From a bacterium (GTDB lineage: Bacteria > Bacteroidota > Bacteroidia > Cytophagales > Cyclobacteriaceae): a DNA stretch of 41,430 nt. How positions within the stretch are numbered: the stretch's first letter is position 1; every line of letters starts with the position of its first letter. Below the pieces are notes generated by a model. That model searched no databases. It had not been told where the DNA came from and was given only the letters and a program-made list of their open reading frames with translations. The translations under genes were made by a program, and so were the position numbers. Shown here piece by piece: positions 26,483 to 35,316 of this stretch. The stretch lies in the NCBI GenBank assembly GCA_024743255.1, contig JANSWY010000039.1:1-41430 (forward strand), written 5' to 3'.

Positions 26483-27284
26483 TTAAAAATGGAGTGGCGT
26501 CATCAAAGAAAGGTGCATACCAATCTTGAGGGGAAAAGTATTGAATCATTTTTGAAGTTTTAAATAAATGTCCATGTCTGGCAAATATTTCATTTCTTAA
26601 ATAGGCTAATTCGTCTTTCGTGAAGTCTTTCAGATCAGCTTCAGTTAGTTTATGGATTCTTGCTTTTAGGTACATGTTGGATTTTGAGTATATCCTTGGC
26701 TCATTCAACACAATGATTAATTCCGAGTCAAAGTCTGATGAATCTTCAATCTTCTGCATTTCTCCATAACCATACATTTCCTGCTCATATCTCGTACTTG
26801 AAAATACTGATGTCAATTTCACTTTGATTTTTGTAGGCCTTTTCTCCAGATCACTATCCAATTCTTCCATCACCTGTATAGTACCTTTGATGCTTATTTC
26901 TTGTCCAATCTGGTCATTAGATAAATCGCTTGTCATACTCGCCAGTACTACCTGAACTCCATTTGGGCGATGGTTTTGAACTATCTCATAAAGCATACCC
27001 ATATCAGCAATGGAGGCCTGGTATTCAAAACTGAACTCTTCAACTGATATAGATTCTGTCCTGAAAAAAGTAAACTCATCAACATTCAATGCCTCTTTTC
27101 TAATATGAAAGAACAATTGTTCCTTCACTAAGGCTAATTCAGAGTCAGCAAAAGTATATGGTTCTGACTTAGGTGCAGGCTGGCTAGTGACTTCAGTGGG
27201 TTCTTGTTTTTTGGAATTGTCAGAACTACAACTTGCGATTACTATGCTGCAAATAAGAAAATAGAGAACAGATTGAATTTTCAT
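26433..27284 (-). CDS. YARHG-domain lipoprotein
   Basis: 283 residues. Lipobox IASC at ~16-19 after a hydrophobic core, then a linker rich in Pro, Lys and Glu. Residues ~45-215 form an extracytoplasmic domain that I do not recognise (FFHIRKEALNVDEFTFFRTE, VQVVLASMTSDL). The C-terminal ~65 residues are a clear YARHG domain: LAYLRNEIFARHGHLF, then FSPQDWYAP and FLNETEKYNAEFIKSLE. YARHG domains occur in exported proteins of many bacteria and are thought to bind or act on the cell wall. This is the first gene of the overlapping operon; the 193-base gap upstream, shared with a divergent gene, should hold the promoter, but no convincing TAnnTTTG box was found. Confidence 0.82.
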   Translation of the reverse strand: MKIQSVLYFLICSIVIASCSSDNSKKQEPTEVTSQPAPKSEPYTFADSELALVKEQLFFHIRKEALNVDEFTFFRTESISVEEFSFEYQASIADMGMLYEIVQNHRPNGVQVVLASMTSDLSNDQIGQEISIKGTIQVMEELDSDLEKRPTKIKVKLTSVFSSTRYEQEMYGYGEMQKIEDSSDFDSELIIVLNEPRIYSKSNMYLKARIHKLTEADLKDFTKDELAYLRNEIFARHGHLFKTSKMIQYFSPQDWYAPFFDDATPFLNETEKYNAEFIKSLES

Positions 27285-27477
27285 GAGCTATTCTGGTTTT
27301 GAGATTACAGTAATTTAAAGATTAGAAATCATTCAGCAAAGTTGAGATAGTCCAAAACCATTTACTAGAAACCAGGATACACTTACTCAATAACTACATG
27401 CAATTACTAGATAGCAGAAAATTGTGTGAAACGAAATTCATTAATTGCCCATGTAACAAACGCACATAACCGTAACC

Positions 27478-28893
27478 ATGAAACATTATTTAATCGCTAT
27501 TTTAACTCTTTTGGCTTTTTCATGCCAGGAGGACCTGATAAATGAGATGGAGCCATCCATGACGGGATCAACTATATCTGAGAGCTCTGACGTCTCAACA
27601 TCAACTCAGAACAGACCAAAAGTTCGTTTCAGAAAATTGAAAAACGGAGCAACAAGAGTTGTGTTAGTGGATAATGAAGCGGATACTACAGGCTTCTTAA
27701 ATCTGACATTACAGTGCTGCGAGTCGATCTCTTTTACTTTTCAAAAAATTGAGCACAAATACAGAACTCGTGTAGAGGCTGACGCTTCATTTGAAGGGCA
27801 AACTGTGACTATCGCAATTGAGTATCTGGATTCAAAAGGAAATGTGACAGGGAATGACAAATTCGAGGTTTATGTATTTGAAGACGGAACTAGTGCAGTA
27901 CAGGAACCATCCTTTTATGAAAATGCCATTAGTGGAACAGCACTGGGCTCTGAATTATTCCTAAGCGTACAAGCAGCTGGTGACCCTGCAGGAATCGTGG
28001 AAGAAGCCATTTTTGATGTTGTTTACAGGACAAAGGAAGGAAAAGAAGTCAAGGAGCAATACTCAAGCACAGAAAAAAGGCTTTATTCAAGCAATCCGGG
28101 ATACGCATTTTTAATGACAAAACGTACGGCAAGACCAATAGAGTTTGGGGAAGATGACGCAATTGAAGCTACAGTTTCAGTGAGCTTCAAAGATGCAGAT
28201 GGTAACACTGTTTTGGGACCTCAGACACAAGCATTGCAGTTTGCGGATTTTACCGGAAGAATAAAGAGAATTAGAATTAAGAAAAGAAGAACAGGTAGTG
28301 GGTTCAGCCTGTCTGTAGTTCAGGGAGGAGGAACTCCAGGGGTAGTTGCAACAGCTGAAGTAATATTTGAAGAACCATTTGAAGGCCCTACACCCTCAGA
28401 AAATGTTCTTACTCTTGATGCGAAACCATCTTCTAATTCAAACATAAGATTCGTCAATAAGGACCTTTCATTCGATGGAAATGCTATTGGCCTAACCTAT
28501 CCTGTGACTGTTTTCCTTAAAGATTATGAAGGTGAGATCATTGGAGAACCATTATCAACTGAAGTTTTAGTAGAAGATGATATGGGAGATTTTGAAATCA
28601 CGGTAATTGACAAAACAACATATCTATTTAGTGTTCGCTTCAATAATGAGAATAAGTGGATTGATAATGCCACAATTGAATTTGAAGAGCCATTTGAAGG
28701 TCCTGCTCCGCTTGAGACAACAATTGAACTGAGTTCTGCTGGGATCGACGAATCAGGAATAGAAACCATGCAGGGAAAAGTGGTATTTGAAGATGTTCCT
28801 AATGGTGAATACCAGCTCAGAGGTAGATATAGAGGACCAAAGGCGAAAATTGCAAGAAGGTTTAGAGAGCCAATATTTGGTCCTTCTAAATAA
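27478..28893 (+). CDS. Repeat-containing lipoprotein of unknown function
   Basis: 471 residues. The lipobox AFSC is at ~13-16 in the first 20 residues, with a Ser/Thr-rich linker to ~45. Then come beta-rich repeats of ~100 residues that share EEPFEGP followed by a strand: IFEEPFEGPTPSENVLTL near 300 and EFEEPFEGPAPLETTIEL near 402, with a more degenerate relative (IFDVVYRTKEGKEVKE) near 180. The tail is basic (RYRGPKAKIARRFREP). No enzyme motif is seen. It stands alone, divergent from the YARHG operon and convergent with the LytTR gene, with 8 bases between the stops. The leader 27285-27477 shows no clear promoter. Confidence 0.65.
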   Translation: MKHYLIAILTLLAFSCQEDLINEMEPSMTGSTISESSDVSTSTQNRPKVRFRKLKNGATRVVLVDNEADTTGFLNLTLQCCESISFTFQKIEHKYRTRVEADASFEGQTVTIAIEYLDSKGNVTGNDKFEVYVFEDGTSAVQEPSFYENAISGTALGSELFLSVQAAGDPAGIVEEAIFDVVYRTKEGKEVKEQYSSTEKRLYSSNPGYAFLMTKRTARPIEFGEDDAIEATVSVSFKDADGNTVLGPQTQALQFADFTGRIKRIRIKKRRTGSGFSLSVVQGGGTPGVVATAEVIFEEPFEGPTPSENVLTLDAKPSSNSNIRFVNKDLSFDGNAIGLTYPVTVFLKDYEGEIIGEPLSTEVLVEDDMGDFEITVIDKTTYLFSVRFNNENKWIDNATIEFEEPFEGPAPLETTIELSSAGIDESGIETMQGKVVFEDVPNGEYQLRGRYRGPKAKIARRFREPIFGPSK

Positions 28894-28940
28894 AAAAGGA
28901 ATTACAGCTTATCCAGAATCTGGAATAGAATTTCCTTTTT
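28893..28940. terminator. Bidirectional terminator between convergent genes
   Basis: AAAAAGGAA (28893-28901) pairs with TTCCTTTTT (28932-28940), and inside it TCCAG-AAT-CTGGA (28912-28924). T tracts follow on both strands. It overlaps the last codons of the response regulator gene. Confidence 0.6.
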
Positions 28941-29651
28941 ACCTCGGGCCAGGGGGATGTTGGTATCGTCATCCATTACGATGACACCACCGTCCCTCTT
29001 ATCATATTTTTTAAAGAGGTCCAGATTTATTAAAAAAGATCGGTGAGCTCTGAAGAAGTTACGATCTTTTAAAATTTGCTCATACTCTTTCAGGGTTTGA
29101 GAAATGAGTATGCTAGTACGATCTTTTAAGTGAAAAGTGGTGTAGTTATTTTCCGACTTGCAGTAAACAATGTCATCCACAGCAACCAGCTGAACCGAAT
29201 TTTGGTCTTTGAGAACTATTTTTTTGAGACTCTGAGTTGGTTGCTTGAATGAATTTTGAAGATTATCTAGCTGCAAAGAATGTGGAGGGAGTTGATTTTC
29301 CACTTTCTTCAGCGCAGCATTAAACTCAATAGGATTAATTGGCTTCAGAATATAATCCAGGGCATTGTACTTAAAAGCTTTGACTCCAAATTCATCATGA
29401 GCTGAAACAAATATGACCTTAAAAATAAGTAGTGCTGGTGGAACTTGGTTCAAAAAGTCAAAACCTGTTCCATTACCCAAATGAATATCTAAGAAGGCAA
29501 GATCAATTTGATTTCTCTTAACAATTTCTAAGGCAGTTTCAATATCCCCAGCTTCATGAATTTGTGCCTTGTCAAATTTCCTTAAAATATAACTCTTTAC
29601 CGTTAGCCTGGCATTCTCCTCATCGTCCAGAACCAGAATGTTCTCTATCAT
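28902..29651 (-). CDS. LytTR-family response regulator
   Basis: 249 residues. Receiver domain 1-120 with the acidic pair Asp9-Asp10, phosphoacceptor Asp55 in LAFLDIHLG, and the K in LDYILKPINPIEF. LytTR DNA-binding domain from ~145 to 249 (DIVYCKSENNYTTFHLKD, then FFRAHRSFLINLDLFKKYDK). LytTR proteins bind pairs of short direct repeats and usually activate nearby genes. Its start codon overlaps the kinase stop by 1 base (TAATG). The direct repeats at 31673-31701, between the kinase and the glycosidase genes, are a good candidate target. Confidence 0.95.
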   Translation of the reverse strand: MIENILVLDDEENARLTVKSYILRKFDKAQIHEAGDIETALEIVKRNQIDLAFLDIHLGNGTGFDFLNQVPPALLIFKVIFVSAHDEFGVKAFKYNALDYILKPINPIEFNAALKKVENQLPPHSLQLDNLQNSFKQPTQSLKKIVLKDQNSVQLVAVDDIVYCKSENNYTTFHLKDRTSILISQTLKEYEQILKDRNFFRAHRSFLINLDLFKKYDKRDGGVIVMDDDTNIPLARGKKEILFQILDKL

Positions 29652-31579
29652 TATTCAATTACAAGTCTTGATGGTAAAGTTAAATTTATTTTATAACCCA
29701 ATATATCGCCAGATTCATTTTCAATATTGAATGTGTCAATTCCAATCTTAGCATTAGCTGATTTGTTCATGGAATTAAGTCTCTCACTAGTAATTATAGT
29801 CGATAATGATTTGTGTCCGTTGCTGTCAGTTTTCTGTTGATTACCAATGCCATTGTCTTCTATTTCCAGCTTAATCAAATCATCATCGCCCTGACTAAAC
29901 TTGATTTTAATTTCATTTACCTCATCCCCTTTTTTGAAAAGTCCGTGCTCAAGTGAATTTTCTATAAATGGTTGAGCGAACATTGGAGGAATCCCCAAAT
30001 AGTCTTCATCAAGATCTTCATCTATTTCAATGGTGTAATCAAATGCTCCTTTAAATCTCAATTTTTGAAGCTCGAGGTAATTGGTCAGCATACTTTTTTC
30101 TTCGCTCAGAGGAATGAACTCCTGTCTGCTGTTTTCCAGGATTTGTCTCATCAGAGTACTAAACATTCCCATGTAATCACTCGCTCCCTGTGCATCATAT
30201 TCCAATACGTACTGCTGAATTGCAGTCATGGAATTGAAAATGAAATGTGGATTTAATTGTGATCTGAGAAATCTTTGTTGCAACTCATTGGCTGCTTTCT
30301 CCTGTTTACTCTTGGACTGTCTATGATAGAATAGACCAATAAACACAATTAATGCTGCAACTGCAGCTCCCGCAATGATTTGATTATTTCTTTTGCCAAT
30401 TGTTAATGATTGGATTTCTGATTGCTGGGTTAGATTGGCAATCTCCTGATCCTTTTTTGCAGTCTCATATTTGGTTTGAAGTTCCGTGTATTTCTCTTGT
30501 TCTCCCTTTTTTCTGATGGAGTCCTTGAATGCCATATGAGTTTTGAGGGTCTTAATACTAGCTCCGAAATTGTTAGCGGTTGAGTCAAGTTTGAACTTTT
30601 CTGCATAATAGGAGTCAATAGCAGGATTATCATTGACCATGAATATCATTGCTCTTGCGGAATCCAGGTATTTATAAGCAAGATTCAATTTTCCCAAAAT
30701 CCTATAATTTATCGCCAGGTTCTTATATACGGTATCTTTCCCGTCACCTTCCACTTTGTTTTTTCTTCTTTCTTCCAGGATTTTAAGATTAAGTTCTATC
30801 GCTTTTTGATGGTTTCCTTTATAGTATTCAATGGATGCCAGATTAACCATTACATGAAGTTGTCCTGCAATGTTGCCACTTGAGACATGATCTTCGTAAA
30901 CCTCCTGATAAAGAGCTCTTGCTGAATCCAGGTCTATTTTAAAATAGAATCCTGCAAGATTATACTTTAAGTGAAGTAGGCTTACTGTACCTGGATTTTC
31001 CTGAGCAATTTTGATAGCGTCTTTTTGAATTTCTATGGCCTTTTCAAGGTTCCCGCTTCGATGATTGGCCAGTGCCATAATTCTCATGTTGGTGACAATT
31101 CTTCGCGGATCTTTTGTCAGGTTTAAAGCCTCTACTGCATAGTATATGCAACTATCTGTGGTATTATATAAATACGCAGACGCTAAATGTGTCAAGATCA
31201 AAACCAGTGATGAAGTATCGCTGGATTGTTCCGCCAGCTTGCGACCTTGCCACAACACTTCTTTAGCTTCCTCCATTTCATTACCCATGATTTTCACATA
31301 ACCCAGAATTCTATACGCAGCTGCTTTTCTAATATCCGTTTCATTCGCCAAATCAAATGACTTCTGTGCATACATAAGAGCCGAGTCCATTTTCCTGAGG
31401 CGGTAGTATCTTTCAGCAATATCAATGCTACTGACCAAAGTAATACTGTCACTGATATCCTGATTTATTATGTTTAGTAAGCTGTCTGCTTTTCTTTGAT
31501 TGAAATTCTGCTGTGCACTTAGATTGAAACTAAGGACAAGGAGAAATACACTTAGAATGAAGTAATGCTTGCTGGTCAT
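29651..31579 (-). CDS. TPR sensor histidine kinase (LytS/YpdA type)
   Basis: 642 residues: signal peptide or first membrane anchor (1-23), a periplasmic TPR array from ~35 to 330 (repeats with A/G-x-x-Y and DSARALYQEVYE, KAIELNLKILEE), a coiled coil to ~395, one membrane helix at ~400-420 (IIAGAAVAALIVFIGLFY), then the kinase part. Phosphoacceptor His445 is in RSQLNPHFIFNSM, followed by an ATPase domain with QPFIENSLEHG and EIEDNGIGNQ. This is the typical Bacteroidota partner of LytTR regulators. The TPR domain senses an unknown signal outside the cytoplasm. Operon with the regulator; promoter at 31602-31631. Confidence 0.95.
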   Translation of the reverse strand: MTSKHYFILSVFLLVLSFNLSAQQNFNQRKADSLLNIINQDISDSITLVSSIDIAERYYRLRKMDSALMYAQKSFDLANETDIRKAAAYRILGYVKIMGNEMEEAKEVLWQGRKLAEQSSDTSSLVLILTHLASAYLYNTTDSCIYYAVEALNLTKDPRRIVTNMRIMALANHRSGNLEKAIEIQKDAIKIAQENPGTVSLLHLKYNLAGFYFKIDLDSARALYQEVYEDHVSSGNIAGQLHVMVNLASIEYYKGNHQKAIELNLKILEERRKNKVEGDGKDTVYKNLAINYRILGKLNLAYKYLDSARAMIFMVNDNPAIDSYYAEKFKLDSTANNFGASIKTLKTHMAFKDSIRKKGEQEKYTELQTKYETAKKDQEIANLTQQSEIQSLTIGKRNNQIIAGAAVAALIVFIGLFYHRQSKSKQEKAANELQQRFLRSQLNPHFIFNSMTAIQQYVLEYDAQGASDYMGMFSTLMRQILENSRQEFIPLSEEKSMLTNYLELQKLRFKGAFDYTIEIDEDLDEDYLGIPPMFAQPFIENSLEHGLFKKGDEVNEIKIKFSQGDDDLIKLEIEDNGIGNQQKTDSNGHKSLSTIITSERLNSMNKSANAKIGIDTFNIENESGDILGYKINLTLPSRLVIE

Positions 31580-31601
31580 GTTGTGTGTTTGGTTAATCCC
31601 G

Positions 31602-31631
31602 CAAATGTAAATGATCCTGAATATTTTTCAA
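31602..31631 (-). promoter_or_regulatory. Bacteroidota promoter of the kinase-regulator operon
   Basis: Read on the - strand: TTG at 31631-31629, a 19-base spacer, then TACATTTG (31609-31602), matching TAnnTTTG. The start codon is at 31579, giving a leader of about 16 bases. Both boxes and the spacing fit the main sigma factor of Bacteroidota. Confidence 0.65.
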
Positions 31632-31672
31632 TTCCTTTTTGATATCAGCCCATATAATTGGTGAATTTCCTG

Positions 31673-31701
31673 ATTGATGTATAATTGATGTATTTCTGAT
31701 G
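31673..31701. promoter_or_regulatory. Direct repeats with 11-bp phase, candidate LytTR binding site
   Basis: ATTGATGTAT occurs at 31673-31682 and 31684-31693, and the core TGATG again at 31697-31701. The TGATG cores start at 31675, 31686 and 31697, exactly 11 bases apart, so on one face of the helix. They lie between two divergent promoters, next to LytTR genes, whose products bind spaced direct repeats. An inverted repeat TAAATGG-N8-CCATTTA follows at 31716-31737. Confidence 0.55.
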
Positions 31702-31733
31702 CAGTATGGAATAGGTAAATGGAACATATACCA

Positions 31734-31765
31734 TTTATCTTAGAGAATGTGTATCCATAAGTTTG
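31734..31765 (+). promoter_or_regulatory. Bacteroidota promoter of the GH5 gene
   Basis: TTTA at 31734-31737 as a weak -33 box, a 20-base spacer, and TAAGTTTG at 31758-31765, a full TAnnTTTG match. The ATG is at 31789, leader about 17 bases. The -33 box overlaps the right arm of the inverted repeat at 31716-31737, which could be a repressor site. Confidence 0.65.
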
Positions 31766-31788
31766 AATGGTACAAAACCAATAGATAA

Positions 31789-34521
31789 ATGAAGGTCAGG
31801 AATCTCTATATTCTGGTAATTCTAATGCTGGCAAATCAGTTTGCCTACTCGCAGTTTCTTTCTACTAGCGGAAAGAAAATTATTGATCATAATGGCGATG
31901 AAATAATCCTTAAAGGAATGGGGCTTGGAGGTTGGATGTTGCAGGAAGGATACATGCTTCAAACAAACAGTTTCGCCAACCCTCAACACGAGATTGAGGC
32001 AATAATTGAAGATCTAATTGGCCCGGAAAAAACTGAAGAGTTTTATGAAGCATGGTTGACCAATCATTGCACAAAGACTGATATAGATTCATTAGCATCA
32101 TGGGGATTTAATTCGGTTAGACTTCCGATGCACTATAAACTCTTCACCCCTCCAATTGAAGAAGAACCCGTTCCCGGTGAAATAACCTGGATTGATAAGG
32201 GATTTGAAATGGTTGATGAACTTCTTGACTGGTGTGAAGCAAATGAAATGTATTTAATTCTTGATCTACATGCAGCACCTGGCGGACAGGGAAAAGACGC
32301 TGCTATTTCTGATTATGACAGCACAAAACCATCTCTTTGGGAAAGTGATGATAATAAAGCCAAAACTGTCGCGCTTTGGAGGAAATTAGCTGAGAGATAT
32401 GCGGATGAACAATGGATGGGAGGTTATGATCTTATAAATGAACCAAACTGGAATTTTACAGGAAGCAATGAGAATGGCTGTGACGAAACTTCAAATGTTC
32501 CTTTGAAGGAACTGTATGTTGATATTGTGGAGGCAATTAGAGAGGTTGATAACAACCATATTATCTACATTGAAGGAAATTGTTGGGCCAATAATCATGC
32601 AGGAATCTGGCCACCTTGGGATGATAATTTGGTACTCAGTTTTCATAAGTATTGGAGTACAAATGATCAGAACTCAATTCAAGGTTTTCTGGATTTAAGA
32701 GATCAATATAATATTCCTCTTTGGATGGGAGAGGCCGGAGAGAATTCAAACACCTGGTTTAAGAATGCAATCAAACTGTTTGAAGATAATGATATCGGAT
32801 GGGCCTGGTGGCCAATGAAAAAGATAGGTTCTGTAGTGAACCCAATGACAATAGAGAAAACTGACGGTTATCAAACATTACTCGATTACTGGTCTGATGG
32901 GGGGACAAAACCAACAGAAGAATTTGCCTATAATGCTTTAATGGAAATGGCAGAAAACCTGAAGATAGTAAATAACACCTACCGACAGGATGTGATTGAT
33001 GCCATGATTAGACAAGTTGAATTAAGCGAAGCAAAGCCATTTAAGCAGCTCTCAATTCCTGGAACCATACATTTGACTGATTTTGACCTAGGAGGGAATG
33101 GAGTAGGTTATTATGATTCAGATACAGCCAATTACCGCGTGAGTACAGGAACTTATACAGCATGGAATTCTGGTTGGGGTTATAGAAATGATGGTGTTGA
33201 TATTGAGGAAAGTTCAGATTCGGATGATAGATCCAATGGTTACAATATCGGCTGGACAGCAGATGGCGAATGGCTTCAATTTACGGTAAATGTAGAATCT
33301 GATGGTGTCTATGGAGTGAATTTGAGATATGCTGGTGTAGATGATTCAAAGATTAGGTTGGAAACCAATCAGAAAAGCTTGACAGAGACAATTTACATCG
33401 GAGCAACTGGTGGTTATCAGGATTGGGAAACCAGAACTATAAATGATATTGTATTGTATGCTGGCGAAAATACAATAAGGCTTTTCATTGAGCAAGGAGG
33501 AGTTAATCTTGGCTTTATGGATTTTTTTTTGTCCGAGCAACTAAGTGAATTGGAATTTGAATTGATAGATATAGTGACAAACGAAAACGGAGATAAAATT
33601 TTATTGAATGCTAATAAAAGGTTCTCTGCTACCAATGATTTTGAGATCGGAGATTTCGAGATTATTCTTGAAGGCGAATCAGTATCAATTGAATCAGTAC
33701 AATTGGTAGATTCAGAAACATCATTAGTTGAATTTTCAATAAACGAAGAATATCATGATCAATCGTCTTTATTAATGTCTTACTCAGGAACTGGATTGGT
33801 ATCGGAAGACGGTACAAGTATTGATTCCTTTACAGATTTTGAAATAACTAACAACCGACCTTTTCATCATCAAATTCCGGTAAAGATTGAAGCTGAAGAT
33901 TATTTGACGAATGTTGGTTTAGTTGCTGAGGCGACTACTGACGAAGGTGAAGGGCTCAATTTAGGTTATACAAATTCGGGTGATTATCTGGAATACAGAA
34001 TCAATGTGTCCACTCCAGGAGAATATAAATTAAATGCCAGAGTTGCCTGCTTTAATAATTCAGGGATGCTCAACATTCAGCAGTTAAATAGTGATCGTGA
34101 GCTGTTAAATGAAACTAACTTAAGTGTACCAGTAACAGGAGGCTGGCAAACTTGGACTTCTGTATCCACAACTCTGAACCTGGATGAAGGAATTGGTATT
34201 CTAAAAGTGAGAGTGATGGACCCAGAGTTTAATATGAATTGGTTTGAGTTTATTAGTACAGTTACTAATAGTAAACCTGAAATCTCTGAAACATCATTGT
34301 ATCCAAATCCACTTTCTGGCAAAAGGATCTACTTTGATCAAGGCAATCAGGTAAATGGATTGAAATTTAAAATATTTGATACCTCAGGTAAGTTGCTGCA
34401 TTCTGAAGTAATTGAGAATGGTGAAATTCAGTTACCGCATAAGTTTTCACCAGGAATATACCTATGGAATTGTAGCGATCTTACCAAGGTTAATACAAGT
34501 GGCAAATTGATAATTAATTAG
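31789..34521 (+). CDS. Secreted GH5 glycosidase with two CBM6-like modules and a type IX secretion tail
   Basis: 910 residues. Signal peptide 1-21 (LYILVILMLANQFAYSQ). GH5 (beta/alpha)8 catalytic domain ~25-400: acid/base Glu218 in YDLINEPNW, nucleophile Glu315 in LWMGEAGEN, and LILDLHAAPGGQG. This resembles the exo-beta-1,3-glucanase/endoglucanase side of GH5, but the substrate is uncertain. Two CBM6-like beta-sandwiches follow at ~430-580 (GWTADGEWLQFTVNV) and ~700-825 (IEAEDYLTN, GYTNSGDYLEYRINV), with a linker domain between. The last ~75 residues are a type A sorting domain (SLYPNPLSG, FKIFDTSGKLL, PGIYLWNC), so the enzyme leaves the cell by the type IX system. Divergent from, and perhaps controlled by, the LytTR system. 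Confidence 0.93.
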   Translation: MKVRNLYILVILMLANQFAYSQFLSTSGKKIIDHNGDEIILKGMGLGGWMLQEGYMLQTNSFANPQHEIEAIIEDLIGPEKTEEFYEAWLTNHCTKTDIDSLASWGFNSVRLPMHYKLFTPPIEEEPVPGEITWIDKGFEMVDELLDWCEANEMYLILDLHAAPGGQGKDAAISDYDSTKPSLWESDDNKAKTVALWRKLAERYADEQWMGGYDLINEPNWNFTGSNENGCDETSNVPLKELYVDIVEAIREVDNNHIIYIEGNCWANNHAGIWPPWDDNLVLSFHKYWSTNDQNSIQGFLDLRDQYNIPLWMGEAGENSNTWFKNAIKLFEDNDIGWAWWPMKKIGSVVNPMTIEKTDGYQTLLDYWSDGGTKPTEEFAYNALMEMAENLKIVNNTYRQDVIDAMIRQVELSEAKPFKQLSIPGTIHLTDFDLGGNGVGYYDSDTANYRVSTGTYTAWNSGWGYRNDGVDIEESSDSDDRSNGYNIGWTADGEWLQFTVNVESDGVYGVNLRYAGVDDSKIRLETNQKSLTETIYIGATGGYQDWETRTINDIVLYAGENTIRLFIEQGGVNLGFMDFFLSEQLSELEFELIDIVTNENGDKILLNANKRFSATNDFEIGDFEIILEGESVSIESVQLVDSETSLVEFSINEEYHDQSSLLMSYSGTGLVSEDGTSIDSFTDFEITNNRPFHHQIPVKIEAEDYLTNVGLVAEATTDEGEGLNLGYTNSGDYLEYRINVSTPGEYKLNARVACFNNSGMLNIQQLNSDRELLNETNLSVPVTGGWQTWTSVSTTLNLDEGIGILKVRVMDPEFNMNWFEFISTVTNSKPEISETSLYPNPLSGKRIYFDQGNQVNGLKFKIFDTSGKLLHSEVIENGEIQLPHKFSPGIYLWNCSDLTKVNTSGKLIIN

Positions 34522-34558
34522 CCATAAAGATCTTCTTCATTTTATACTACATTTTACT

Positions 34559-34584
34559 AAGCCAGCACATTGTGTTGGCTTTTT
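34559..34584 (+). terminator. Rho-independent terminator of the GH5 gene
   Basis: AAGCCAGCAC (34559-34568), loop ATT, GTGTTGGCTT (34572-34581; one G-T pair), then a T run to 34584. It lies 38 bases after the stop. The rest of the gap to 34789 shows only a weak GTGG/CCAC hairpin near 34720 and no clear promoter box. Confidence 0.85.
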
Positions 34585-34789
34585 CATTTATTCCGGTGAG
34601 ATAAATAATTCCTTGTTGTCATTCATTATATTAATCTCTTTCGCTATTTTTAGTACAGCTACATTTTATGGGTCAAATCTGATCCGATATTAATTATCTC
34701 ATCACATTACTACGGAAGTGGACTGTAACCACTATAAAAAGGGAGTTTCCGAAAAGCCTTGTGAGTAGGACCAACCTAAAAAAATCGAA

Positions 34790-35251
34790 ATGAAAAAATT
34801 AAGTTTAATAGTAAGTCTGACGATCATAGCTGTCATCTTCAACGGGTGCGGTTTGGGTCACGACTATAACCTTACAATGAACCCACCAGCAAATGATGCA
34901 AGTCCGGCACAGATCTTTCCTGAGGAGATTGCAGGAGATATTGTGGTTGTCAATAATCTTGAATATGGAGGTTTACAATGTATGTATGGAAAGGATAAGT
35001 CTATAATTGGAGCCAGATTATCCTCAACCGAAGAGGCTGAGGCTTATTTCAAAAACAATTTGCTTCCAGATTTTCAGGCCCAGTCAAATAATTTTAGTGG
35101 AAACATTAATGGGCAATACTATGCCAAAGCAAGTGGCGACTGGCACTTATTTGGTTGGGTGAATCAGAATTTTGCTTTTGTAATTAAAGCAACTAGTCAG
35201 GAAGGATTGGATCAGATTGTAGATGCTTTTCAGTATATCGAAAAGAACTAA
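34790..35251 (+). CDS. Small lipoprotein of unknown function
   Basis: 153 residues. Signal with lipobox FNGC at ~17-20, then a mature domain of ~130 residues with alternating strands (GDIVVVNNLEYGGLQCMYG, INGQYYAKASGDWHLFGWV, NFAFVIKATS) and helices. It resembles small periplasmic sensor or inhibitor-like folds, but I do not recognise a family. It is a single gene with its own terminator and no visible partner, and is convergent with the acyl-lipid operon. Confidence 0.65.
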   Translation: MKKLSLIVSLTIIAVIFNGCGLGHDYNLTMNPPANDASPAQIFPEEIAGDIVVVNNLEYGGLQCMYGKDKSIIGARLSSTEEAEAYFKNNLLPDFQAQSNNFSGNINGQYYAKASGDWHLFGWVNQNFAFVIKATSQEGLDQIVDAFQYIEKN

Positions 35252-35261
35252 TTGATCTAAA

Positions 35262-35299
35262 ATTCAAACGTCACTTATTCAAACCTGTGGCGTTTGAAT
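35262..35299. terminator. Long hairpin between convergent genes
   Basis: ATTCAAACGTCAC (35262-35274) pairs with GTGGCGTTTGAAT (35287-35299; one G-T pair) around a 12-base loop. It lacks a long T run, but its symmetric place 11 bases after the lipoprotein stop and 18 bases after the stop of the transferase gene suggests a shared terminator. Confidence 0.6.
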
Positions 35300-35316
35300 A
35301 TATTCGAAAGTTAAGT

